Assembly: GCA_022826755.1 (NCBI GenBank)
Contig: JAJDUG010000046.1
Coordinates: forward strand, 1-37,953
Length of the DNA stretch: 37,953 bases
Origin: Acidobacteriota bacterium
GTDB taxonomy: Bacteria > Acidobacteriota > Terriglobia > Versatilivoradales > Versatilivoraceae
Direction: 5' to 3'
Below, piece after piece: positions 8,733-16,515 of this stretch (its first letter is position 1; every line of letters starts with the position of its first letter). Under the pieces are notes generated by a model. It ran no database searches. It saw only the letters and a list, made by a program, of their open reading frames with translations, and was not told the DNA's origin. The position numbers and the translations under genes are program-made.

Positions 8733-10247
8733 ATGCCTCTATCCCCGTTTTCCTTTCTGGACTACCTTCTGCTGTTCGCCTATCTCCTGGTCATGGTCTG
8801 CATCGGGGTCTGGGTGGGCAGGGGACAGAAAGACACCCGGGAGTACTTCCTGGCCGGCCGTTCCATGGGGTGGTTCCCCCTTGGTATTTCCACCATCGCC
8901 AGCCTCTACAGCGCCATCAGCTACATGGGGACGCCGTCCGAGTACCTCACGCACGGCTCCAAGTTCGCCGTGCAGATGCTGGGCGCCTTCCCCTCGGCGG
9001 TGGTCGTCATCTTCGTGTTCATGCCGTTTTATCATCGGCTGAAGGTCTACACGGCTTACGAGTACCTGGAGAAGCGCTTCAACGTCACCGTGCGCTCGCT
9101 GGCCAGTGCCGTCTTCGTCCTGTGGCGGGTGCTGTGGATGGGCACCGCCATTTACGTCCCCTCCCTGGTGCTGCACACGGTCACCGGCTTTGCCCTGGTA
9201 GAAACCATCGTGGCGGTGGGCGCGGTGGCGACTCTCTACACTGTCGTGGGCGGGATGCGAGCCGTGATCTGGACCGACGTGATCCAGTTTTTCGTGCTGT
9301 TTTGCGGGTCGATCCTGGCCCTGTGGGTGGTGGGTTCCGCGGTTGGAGGAGCTTCCGGAATCTGGACGGTTGCTGAAGCCGGAGGGAGGACCCGAGTTTT
9401 GGACTGGTCACTGGACCCGACCGTTCGGATCACCACCTGGGGAGCCTTCCTGAGCGGCCTGGTGGCTCACATGGGAACTTACGGCACCGACCAGGTCAGC
9501 GTGCAGCGCTACCTTTCGGCCCGCTCCCTGAAAACGATGCAGCAGTCCTTTCTCATGAACATGGGCGGCGGCTTCCCCCTGGGGCTGATGATGATCTCGA
9601 TCGGACTGGGCCTCTACGCCTTCTACCATCTCAATCCGGGGCAGTTGCCGGCCGACATCCAGGGAGACCGGGTTTTTCCCTATTTCATCGCCAGCCAGAT
9701 GCCGGCCGGGTTGAGAGGGATCATGATCGCGGCCATCCTGGCGGCGGCCATGTCGTCCATCGATTCGGGGCTGAATTCGGTGACCACGGCCATCATGAAC
9801 GATTTCGTCAAGCGGTTCGGATGGTCCCTGACCTGGATTGCCTCCTGGTATTCCGGACCTGGCTCCCTGGAATTGGCGTTCGCGCGGCTGCTCACCCTGG
9901 GCCTGGGTGTCCTGGTGACCGTGCTGGCCTGTTATGTGGGACAGTTGGGATCCATCGTGGAAATCGCCGCCACCATCGTGGACAGCTTCACCGGGCCCAT
10001 GCTGGGAGTGTTTCTGCTGGGAATGCTGACCCGCACGACCGAGTCCAGGGGCGCATTTCTGGGGCTGCTGCTGGGAACTCTCACCACGGGTTACTTCATC
10101 CTCTACTCCAATATTTCCTTTCTATGGTATGCGCCCATTGGCGTTTGCACCACGCTCCTGGTGGGCCAACTCGCCAGCCGGCTGGTGGGCGCCCCCGGCG
10201 ATCCGCCCAGCGAACTGGTGTTTCGGATTTTTCGCTCCCGGAAGTAG
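8733..10247 (+). CDS. Sodium:solute symporter, SSS family (copy 2 of 3)
   Basis: A 504-residue SSS transporter. An upstream in-frame ATG at 8667 lies inside the previous gene and adds a non-membrane stretch; the ATG at 8733 gives the family N-terminus (SPFSFLDYLLLFAYLLVMV) and is preferred, leaving a 10-bp gap after copy 1. It shares REYFLAGRSMGWFP, LYSAISYMGTPSEY, AVIWTDVIQFFV and MSSIDSGLNSVTTAIMNDF with its neighbours. It is more like copy 3 in the first third (SYMG, EKRFNVTVRSLASAVFV) and has a shorter loop after the FVKRFGW segment. Copies 2 and 3 may bring in related substrates. The substrate is not known. Confidence 0.93.
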   Translation: MPLSPFSFLDYLLLFAYLLVMVCIGVWVGRGQKDTREYFLAGRSMGWFPLGISTIASLYSAISYMGTPSEYLTHGSKFAVQMLGAFPSAVVVIFVFMPFYHRLKVYTAYEYLEKRFNVTVRSLASAVFVLWRVLWMGTAIYVPSLVLHTVTGFALVETIVAVGAVATLYTVVGGMRAVIWTDVIQFFVLFCGSILALWVVGSAVGGASGIWTVAEAGGRTRVLDWSLDPTVRITTWGAFLSGLVAHMGTYGTDQVSVQRYLSARSLKTMQQSFLMNMGGGFPLGLMMISIGLGLYAFYHLNPGQLPADIQGDRVFPYFIASQMPAGLRGIMIAAILAAAMSSIDSGLNSVTTAIMNDFVKRFGWSLTWIASWYSGPGSLELAFARLLTLGLGVLVTVLACYVGQLGSIVEIAATIVDSFTGPMLGVFLLGMLTRTTESRGAFLGLLLGTLTTGYFILYSNISFLWYAPIGVCTTLLVGQLASRLVGAPGDPPSELVFRIFRSRK

Positions 10248-10637
10248 CCGGTCTCGGGGCAAGCCGGCGCGCGGCCCCTTGATGCGCAAGAGTGTTGAGA
10301 GGAGGTCCACCCGGGAACGCGGGCGTCCCGCCCGCATGCGATCCCGTTGCGTGCCACTCAGTTTCCCTGCGATGCGGCACCCGGCCGGCCAGCCGGCGGG
10401 AACCTCACGGGCCCGGCCGAAGCCGTGCCATGACGCTGTTGCCGGTCCATCCAGGTCGTGGAGACGGGCGAGGCTGTGCCGGAATTGGTGCGGGCGGGAC
10501 GCCCGCGCTCCCGGGTGGGCTTCCTCTCCTGACCTGCGTCTTCCATTAGGAGCCGCAATGAAATTCGTGTAGAATCCGAGCCCGAGCCGGCTCTGCACGC
10601 ATTCCGAGCGTCAAGCTTCCTCCGTCCAAGGACCTCC
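10248..10637. repeat. MITE-like element with 30-bp inverted ends in the symporter spacer
   Basis: The 390-bp gap between symporter copies 2 and 3 holds no supported gene. CCACCCGGGAACGCGGGCG then TCCCGCCCGCA (10307-10336) is repeated inverted at 10489-10518 with about 29 of 30 bases matching, bounding roughly 212 bp. The inside holds further GC palindromes such as GGCCGGCCAGCCGGC. Small reading frames across it (for example ERGRPAR and RDARAPG types) are products of the repeat and not genes. The structure fits a non-autonomous mobile element. A ribosome-site-like AAGGA precedes the next gene at 10638. Confidence 0.7.
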
Positions 10638-12182
10638 ATGGACCAGCCGCTTTTTTCCCCCCTCGACTATTTCCTCATGTTGGCCTACATCCTGCTGGTG
10701 GTGGGGGTGGGGGTCTGGGTCGGCCGCGGGCAGCGTTCCACCAAGGAATACTTCCTGGCGGGCCGCTCCATGGGCTGGTTCCCCATCGGGATCTCCACCA
10801 TCGCCAGCCTCTACAGCGCCATCAGCTACATGGGTGGCCCTTCCGAGTATCGCAGCTACGATTTGCGCCTCACGGTGGGCATATTTTCCATGATCCCCAC
10901 GGCGCTGGTGGTCATGCTGGTCTTCATGCCCTTCTTTCACCGGCTGCAGGTCTACACCGCCTACGAGTACCTGGAAAAGCGGTTCAACGTGACCGTTCGC
11001 GCCCTGGCCAGCGCCGTCTTCGTTTTCTGGCGGATCCTGTGGATGGGGACGGCCGTCTACGTGCCCTCCCTGGTGCTGCACACCATCACCGGTTTTCCCC
11101 TGATTCCCATGATCCTGCTGGTCGGCGTGGTGGCCACCCTCTACACGGTGGTGGGGGGGATGCGGGCCGTGATCTGGACCGACGTGGCCCAGTTCTTCGT
11201 GCTTTCGGCCGGTTCGGTGCTGGCCCTCTGGGTGGTGGGCGCTCACGTCGGGGGGCTGGAGGGCATCTGGTCGGTGGCGGAGCAGGGCGGCAGGACCCGG
11301 ATCTTCGATTGGACCCCGGACCTCACCACCCGGGTCACCTCCTGGGGAGCTCTGATCGGCAGCCTGGTCGCCAACCTGGGAATGTACGGGGCCGACCAGG
11401 TCAGCGTGCAGCGCTATCTAGCGGCCAAGTCGCTCAAGGGCATGCAGAAGTCGTTCATTCTCAACACGGTGGGCGGCTGGGCCATGGGGTTCCTCATGAT
11501 CGGGATCGGCCTGGGACTCTACGCCTTCTATGCCCTGCACCCCGGGAACCTGCCGGCCACCATCGGCGGAGACAAGGTCTTCCCCTACTTTATCGCCACC
11601 GAGATGCCTCTGGGCTTGCGGGGCATGATGATCGCCGCCATCCTGGCGGCCGCCATGTCCTCCATCGACTCCGGCCTCAACTCCTCGGTCACGGCCTTGA
11701 TCACCGATTTCTTCAAGCGCTTCGGCTGGCTGACCCGGGGCGGCGCGGCTACCGAGGGTGAAGCAGCCCGCCGGGAGCTGAAGATCTCCCGAGCCTTGAC
11801 CCTGGCCCTGGGGGTGGTGGTCACCGTGCTGGCCTGTTTCGTGGGGGCCCTGGGCACCATCATCGAGATTGCCAACAAGCTGGTGAACAGTTTTGCCGGG
11901 CCCATGCTGGGAATTTTCATTCTGGGAATGATGACCCGCAGGACGGAATGGCGCGGCGCCTTCTGGGGCCTGCTGGCGGGCACGGTGGTCACGGGCTACT
12001 GCATCCTGGACAACAGCGTTTCCTTTCTCTGGTTCGGCCCCATCGGGGCGTTGGTCACGGTGCTGGCGGGGCAGTCCGTCAGCGCGTTGCTGGGTGGCCA
12101 GGTGTCCGACCGCTCCGACCTGGTCTTCCAGTTCCGGCGCGGCTGGTGGCAAAGGGCCACCACCGAGTCGGCGGAAGACTAG
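10638..12182 (+). CDS. Sodium:solute symporter, SSS family (copy 3 of 3)
   Basis: A 514-residue SSS transporter with the same blocks as copies 1 and 2: GRGQRSTKEYFLAGRSMGW, ISYMGGPSEYRSYD, GGMRAVIWTDVAQFFVL, MSSIDSGLNSSVTALITDF and EIANKLVNSFAGPML. The middle region (SITDFFKRFGW loop and NKLVNSFAGP) is closer to copy 1, whereas the N-terminal third is closer to copy 2, a mosaic that suggests gene conversion among the three. AAGGA lies about 8 bp before the ATG. The membrane location and Na+ coupling follow from the family. It is separated from copy 2 by an inverted-repeat element that may have been inserted after the duplication. Confidence 0.93.
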   Translation: MDQPLFSPLDYFLMLAYILLVVGVGVWVGRGQRSTKEYFLAGRSMGWFPIGISTIASLYSAISYMGGPSEYRSYDLRLTVGIFSMIPTALVVMLVFMPFFHRLQVYTAYEYLEKRFNVTVRALASAVFVFWRILWMGTAVYVPSLVLHTITGFPLIPMILLVGVVATLYTVVGGMRAVIWTDVAQFFVLSAGSVLALWVVGAHVGGLEGIWSVAEQGGRTRIFDWTPDLTTRVTSWGALIGSLVANLGMYGADQVSVQRYLAAKSLKGMQKSFILNTVGGWAMGFLMIGIGLGLYAFYALHPGNLPATIGGDKVFPYFIATEMPLGLRGMMIAAILAAAMSSIDSGLNSSVTALITDFFKRFGWLTRGGAATEGEAARRELKISRALTLALGVVVTVLACFVGALGTIIEIANKLVNSFAGPMLGIFILGMMTRRTEWRGAFWGLLAGTVVTGYCILDNSVSFLWFGPIGALVTVLAGQSVSALLGGQVSDRSDLVFQFRRGWWQRATTESAED

Positions 12183-12233
12183 GAAAAGGCGCCAAAGCCG
12201 GCAGCAGTTTCTCCTCCGTCCGCAACACGGCTC

Positions 12234-14189
12234 ATGAACAAAGCCCCCCAACCCAATCCATCCATGGACCCGGGCATCCCTCCCTGGAGCCGCGGGGACC
12301 TTCCTCCATCGCCCCGTTTCGGATGGCGCCAGATCACATCTCTCATCGGTCCGGGGATCGTCATGGTGGGGGTGTCGATCGGAGCCGGAGAATGGCTCTT
12401 CGGTCCGGCCGTGACGGCCCAGTACGGCGGGACGCTCCTCTGGCTGGGCGGTTTGAGCATCCTCATGCAGTTGTTCTACAACCTGGAGGTGATGCGCTAC
12501 ACCCTCTACTGCGGAGAGCCGGTGCACGTGGGGTTCTGCCGATCGTGGCCCGGCCGCCGTTTCTGGATTCCCTTCTATGCGGTCCTGGAGTTTTCCAGCA
12601 TCTGGCCCTTCATGGCCTCCAACGCGGCCGTGCCCCTGGCCGCCGCCATGCTGGGCCATCTGCCCGGGGCCGGGATGACCAGTTGGATGGGTTTCGACAT
12701 GTCGGAGGCGGGCCTGGTCAAGGTGCTGGGCTACCTCATCTTCATCCTGGCCTTTGTGCCCTTGATCTTCGGGGGAACGGTCTACCGCCTGATCGAGCGT
12801 CTCATGACCGCCAAGATGGTCATCGTGCTGACCTTTCTCACCTTTACCTCGCTGTTCATGGTCTCCGGGCGCAACGTTCGCGAGGTCTTCAGCGGGTTCT
12901 TCCGGGTCGGGACGGCGCCGTTGCGGGCCGCCACGGTGATTGCCGACGGACATTTCACCCTGAGCACCCGGGAAGCCGGAGCCGCCTATACCATTCGTGG
13001 AACCCTGGAAAACGGCAGGCCGGTAGCCCTCTCATTCGCGGTGGACCGGGAAGGGAACCTGCAGACTTTCGGAATGGGAGATCCGGTCCCCCCCGGACTC
13101 GACAATCGGCGCAGGCGCATGCTGGAACAGGCCGGAAGGCTGGCTCGAAAAGGAGGGTTTTACATCGAGGTTGTCGAAGGGACAGCCGTCTTGTCGGCCG
13201 AAGGCAGGATCGCGGACGACCGATCCTGGGTCCCCACCGCGTACTTTGTGAAGCGGAACGGCCTGGTGGAACGCTTCGAGAGCCTGGAGGAGCTTCCTCC
13301 TGCCTTTGCCCGGCGCCTGGGAGAACTGGTGGACCGCCAGGGTCTGGAGCTGGTGAGCCTGATCGGGTACGCCCGGGAACATGGACGGCTGCCCTACCTG
13401 GAGTGGGCCATGCTGGCCGGGCTGGCGGCCATCGCCGGCGCCGGCGGCCTGTCCAACAGCCTCTTCTCCAACTACACCCGGGACAAGGGCTGGGGCATGG
13501 GGGCCCGGGTCGGGGCCATCCCCAGCGCCGTGGGAGGACTGACCATCAGCCTCTCCCACGTGGGCGAGGTTTTTGCCGTCAGCCGGGAATCCCTCCAGCG
13601 GTGGAGGGGCTGGCTCCGCCAGATTCGCCGGGACCAGGCCATCTGGGTGATCGGCAGCTTCCTGGGCATGGCCCTCCCCTGCATGCTGTCGCTGGAGTTC
13701 ATCCGCAACGCTCCCATCTCGGGAAACCGGGTGGGCGCCATGGTGGCGGACGGCCTGGCCTCCCGCTATCCTGATTTCGGCTATATCCTGTGGCCGCTGA
13801 CCCTGCTGATCAGCTTCCTGGTTCTGGCTCCCAACCAGATCCACTCGGGGGACAACATCGCCAGGCGTTGGACCGACATCATCTGGACGGTGAGCCGCCG
13901 GGCCAGGACCCTGGGAGGAAACCAGGTCAAGTTCATCTACTACGGAATCCTGCTGGCCTACGGCATCTGGGGGCTGTTCGCCCTCTCCCTGTTCAACCCC
14001 CTGCAGATCGCCAAGGTGGGAACGGTGCTGATGAACGTGGCCCTGGGAGCCAGCTCCCTGCATGTCCTCTACATCAACCACTCGCTGCTGCCGCCCGACT
14101 TGCGACCGGGCTGGATCAGCCGGATCGGCCTCGTCTGCTGCGGCCTGTTCTTCCTCGGAATCACCGTCATCGTTATCTTCAAGGTGTAG
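12234..14189 (+). CDS. Nramp-fold transporter-like protein with large soluble insert
   Basis: A 651-residue membrane protein. The first segment, LIGPGIVMVGVSIGAGEWLFG (about residues 37-57), and the next, GGTLLWLGGLSILMQLFY, align with Nramp helices 1 and 2, but the Nramp metal motif DPGN is replaced by GAGE and the helix-6 MPH motif is absent (AIAGAGGLSNSLFSNYTRDKG). Helices 1-5 end near residue 210. Residues 211-390 form a hydrophilic domain of about 180 residues, then five or six more helices follow. In the standard Nramp topology this loop would face outside. It sits directly after the sugar symporters. It is best called an Nramp-superfamily protein of unknown substrate; an Mn2+/Fe2+ role is unlikely from the motifs. 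Confidence 0.8.
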   Translation: MNKAPQPNPSMDPGIPPWSRGDLPPSPRFGWRQITSLIGPGIVMVGVSIGAGEWLFGPAVTAQYGGTLLWLGGLSILMQLFYNLEVMRYTLYCGEPVHVGFCRSWPGRRFWIPFYAVLEFSSIWPFMASNAAVPLAAAMLGHLPGAGMTSWMGFDMSEAGLVKVLGYLIFILAFVPLIFGGTVYRLIERLMTAKMVIVLTFLTFTSLFMVSGRNVREVFSGFFRVGTAPLRAATVIADGHFTLSTREAGAAYTIRGTLENGRPVALSFAVDREGNLQTFGMGDPVPPGLDNRRRRMLEQAGRLARKGGFYIEVVEGTAVLSAEGRIADDRSWVPTAYFVKRNGLVERFESLEELPPAFARRLGELVDRQGLELVSLIGYAREHGRLPYLEWAMLAGLAAIAGAGGLSNSLFSNYTRDKGWGMGARVGAIPSAVGGLTISLSHVGEVFAVSRESLQRWRGWLRQIRRDQAIWVIGSFLGMALPCMLSLEFIRNAPISGNRVGAMVADGLASRYPDFGYILWPLTLLISFLVLAPNQIHSGDNIARRWTDIIWTVSRRARTLGGNQVKFIYYGILLAYGIWGLFALSLFNPLQIAKVGTVLMNVALGASSLHVLYINHSLLPPDLRPGWISRIGLVCCGLFFLGITVIVIFKV

Positions 14190-14263
14190 ATCCCTGGCCT
14201 CGAAACAGGGGACCTGGATGGTGTATCGAGAGCACGGAAAGGATCCGGTTCCCCTCGGCGTCT

Positions 14264-14290
14264 CGCTTCGTGTGTCTTCGTGGATAACTC
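14264..14290 (-). repeat. Copy of dispersed CACGAAGACACACGAAG element
   Basis: CTTCGTGTGTCTTCGTGG in this convergent spacer is the complement of the CCACGAAGACACACGAAG seen at 23810-23827, so it is a second, inverted copy of that repeat variant. It lies between the transporter and the minus-strand SRAP gene. Confidence 0.6.
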
Positions 14291-14328
14291 TTTTTACTCC
14301 GTCACATGCAGCGCGAGACCGGGTTGTT

Positions 14329-14991
14329 TCAGGTAAGTATCCCCGGGTCGTCGTTGCTGACGCGGTTCACCCGGGTGCTGACGGCGCGCGGCTCGAAGGG
14401 GCCGGCACAGGGTTGCCGCACCAGGTCGAGCAGTTGCGGCAAGGGCGAGGCCGGGTCGAGCCACTGGTCGAAGCGGCCGGGAGGGATGATGGCCGGCTGC
14501 CGCTCGTGGATACCGGCCAGGTCCGGTGTGGCGGCGGTGGTGATGATGGTGAAGGACTCGACCGGTTCTTCGGCCTTGTCCCAGCGCTCCCAGAGCGCGG
14601 CGAAGGAGAGGGGCGATCTCTCCGCCAAGGCCACGAACCAAGGCTGCTTGGCGGGACCGGCCCGTTGCCATTCGAACCAGCCGTTGGCCGGCACCAGGCA
14701 GCGCCGGAAGCGGAAGGCGGCGCTGAAGGAGGGTTTGAAGTGAACGGTCTCGGACCGGGCGTTGATGAGACGCGCGCCGATCCTGACGTCCTTGGCCCAG
14801 GAGGGCACCAGCCCCCAGCGCAGCTTCGCGATGGCGCGGCGGCCCGTCCCGTCGAGGCGACAGACGGCGAAGTCCTGGGTGGGGGCTCCATTGTATCGGG
14901 GGCGCGAGTTGAGCAGCGGGGCCTCTCCGGATAGCGAATAGAGGTGGTGAAGCTCCTGCCAGCTCAGTTGCTGGGTGAATCGTCCGCACAT
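14329..14991 (-). CDS. yedK: SOS response-associated peptidase (SRAP, YedK/HMCES)
   Basis: A 220-residue SRAP protein. It forms a covalent thiazolidine bond with abasic sites in single-stranded DNA through the N-terminal Cys exposed after loss of Met1. All key residues are seen: C2 (MCGRF), N34 in RYNGAPTQ, N77/R79 in INARSET, E107 in PANGWFEW and H162 in IHERQPAII. Length matches E. coli YedK. It is a single gene on the minus strand, divergent from the Mo-hydroxylase operon, with a 163-bp gap that must hold both promoters. I see no clear LexA-type palindrome in that gap. Cytoplasmic, DNA-protecting. Confidence 0.95.
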   Translation of the reverse strand: MCGRFTQQLSWQELHHLYSLSGEAPLLNSRPRYNGAPTQDFAVCRLDGTGRRAIAKLRWGLVPSWAKDVRIGARLINARSETVHFKPSFSAAFRFRRCLVPANGWFEWQRAGPAKQPWFVALAERSPLSFAALWERWDKAEEPVESFTIITTAATPDLAGIHERQPAIIPPGRFDQWLDPASPLPQLLDLVRQPCAGPFEPRAVSTRVNRVSNDDPGILT

Positions 14992-15054
14992 GGTGATCTT
15001 CCGTCGGCAATGTTACATTTTTGGCGGGAGGGGTCAACTTGGCCATAAAGTCGA

Positions 15055-15083
15055 TTGCATGCGGGCCGTTCGATCCGTAAAAT
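15055..15083 (+). promoter_or_regulatory. Sigma-70-like promoter for the Mo-hydroxylase operon
   Basis: TTGCAT (15055-15060) and TAAAAT (15078-15083) are separated by 17 bp, close to the consensus housekeeping promoter, and lie about 70 bp ahead of the TTG start at 15155. The position in a divergent intergenic gap supports it. Sequence match only. Confidence 0.55.
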
Positions 15084-15154
15084 AGCGCTGTCCAACCTAT
15101 TGGTTTTTCCTCGAAGAGTTCCAGTTGAGAGTGTTGAGAAAGTGAGGGACCCTA

Positions 15155-16030
15155 TTGCAAGCTTTTGACTATGTTGCGCCCAAGAGTTTATCGGAAGCGG
15201 TGAGCTTGTTGGAGCAGAAGGGTGAGCGGGCCCGCGTATTGAGCGGAGGGACCGACCTGATCGTCCAGGTGCGGGAGAACAGGCGCGATGTGGATCTCAT
15301 CGTGGACGGCAAGAAGATTGCCGAGCTCATGGAGCTGTCTTTCGATTCCCAATCGGGACTGACCCTGGGTGCTTGTGTTCCCTGTGTCCGCTTTTACGAA
15401 GACGCCCGGGTTTCGCAGCTCTATCCCGGCCTGAACGACGCCGCCCTGCTGATTGGAGGCACTCAGATCCAGAACCGGGCTTCCTTTGGCGGAAACCTGT
15501 GCAACTCCTCGCCGGCGGCCGACTCCATTCCCGCCCTGATTGCCCATTCGGCCGTCTGCCTGATTGCCGGATCGGGCGGCACCCACACGGTGGCGGTGGA
15601 AGATTTCTGCACCGGTCCGGGAAGGAACGTGCTGGGGCCCAAGGAATTGCTGGTTTCCTTTCACGTCCCTCCTCCCCCCAAGAACTTCGGCGCCCACTAC
15701 CTGCGCTTCATTCCGCGAAACGAAATGGACATCGCCGTGGTCGGCTGCGGCGCTTCGCTGGAGATGGAATCCGATCTTCGCACCGTCAAGAAGGCGCGAG
15801 TCTCCCTGGGAGCGGTGGCTCCCACCCCGCTGCTGGTGGCGGAGGCGGCAGCCGAGCTGGAGGGCAGGGAACTGGATGACGGCGCCATCGAGAAGGCCGC
15901 GGCTGCCGCGCGGGCGGCGGCCCGACCCATTACGGACATGAGGGGCACCGAGGAGTATCGGGTGCACCTGGCGGGAGTGTTGACGCGGCGCGCACTGGAG
16001 ACCTCGTTAGAACGGGCCAAGGAGGAGTGA
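15155..16030 (+). CDS. Molybdenum hydroxylase FAD-binding subunit (CoxM/CutM-like)
   Basis: A 291-residue FAD-binding medium subunit of the xanthine dehydrogenase/CO dehydrogenase family; it passes electrons from the 2Fe-2S subunit to an acceptor. ARVLSGGTDLIVQVREN and GGTQIQNRASFGGNLCNSSPAAD are the two FAD-binding loops typical of the family; the C-terminal domain ends with ITDMRGTEEYR. The start is TTG at 15155 with GTGAGGGA 6 nt upstream. No 4Fe-4S insertion (as in 4-hydroxybenzoyl-CoA reductase beta subunits) is evident. The stop is 2 nt before the next gene's ATG. First gene of a three-subunit operon in the M-S-L order. Confidence 0.93.
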   Translation: MQAFDYVAPKSLSEAVSLLEQKGERARVLSGGTDLIVQVRENRRDVDLIVDGKKIAELMELSFDSQSGLTLGACVPCVRFYEDARVSQLYPGLNDAALLIGGTQIQNRASFGGNLCNSSPAADSIPALIAHSAVCLIAGSGGTHTVAVEDFCTGPGRNVLGPKELLVSFHVPPPPKNFGAHYLRFIPRNEMDIAVVGCGASLEMESDLRTVKKARVSLGAVAPTPLLVAEAAAELEGRELDDGAIEKAAAAARAAARPITDMRGTEEYRVHLAGVLTRRALETSLERAKEE

Positions 16031-16032
16031 GA

Positions 16033-16515
16033 ATGGCGGCGAAAGTTCATGTGACAGCAACCCTAAATGGAGAACCGGTCGAATTCCTGTGCGAGCCCAG
16101 GCAGAGCTTGTTGGAGGTCTTGCGGGACGAGTTGAAGTTGACCGGCAGCAAGGAGGGATGCAACAACGGCAACTGCGGAGCCTGCAGCGTCATCCTGGAC
16201 GGGTTGCTGGTGGATGCTTGCATCGTGCTGGGCGCGGAGATCGACGGGTGCACGGTGGAAACCATCGAGGGTCTGATGGGGTCGGACGGCCTGCATCCGC
16301 TACAGCAGACGTTTCTGGAAAATGCCGCGCTTCAGTGCGGCATTTGCACGCCGGGTTTCATTATGGCCGGCAAGGCGCTGCTGGAAAAGAACCCTCAGGC
16401 GAGCGAGGGCGACATCCGGCACTGGTGTGCCGGAAACCTCTGCCGCTGCACCGGCTATGACAAGATTGTACGTGCCATCATGGATGCCGAACCCCAACTG
16501 GAGGTGAAGAAATGA
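16033..16515 (+). CDS. Molybdenum hydroxylase (2Fe-2S) subunit (CoxS-like)
   Basis: A 160-residue small subunit with two 2Fe-2S clusters. The plant-type cluster ligands are C43, C48, C51 (EGCNNGNCGACSV) and C63; the helical-domain cluster ligands are C102, C105, C137 and C139 (CGICTPG and CRCTGY). GGAGGAG at 16021-16027 sits 5 nt before the ATG at 16033, which is why this start is preferred to GTG 16027. It overlaps the large subunit by 4 nt (ATGA), indicating translational coupling. It relays electrons from the Mo centre to the FAD subunit in the cytoplasm. Confidence 0.95.
   Translation: MAAKVHVTATLNGEPVEFLCEPRQSLLEVLRDELKLTGSKEGCNNGNCGACSVILDGLLVDACIVLGAEIDGCTVETIEGLMGSDGLHPLQQTFLENAALQCGICTPGFIMAGKALLEKNPQASEGDIRHWCAGNLCRCTGYDKIVRAIMDAEPQLEVKK

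Noticed and set aside
12234-14189. A standard Nramp Mn2+/Fe2+ transporter
   Set aside because: DPGN and MPH motifs that hold the metal are both missing, and there is a large insert.
14190-14230. A terminator after the Nramp-like gene (CCCTG with CAGGG)
   Set aside because: The stem is only 5 bp with a 9-nt loop and no T-tract, so it is too weak to call.
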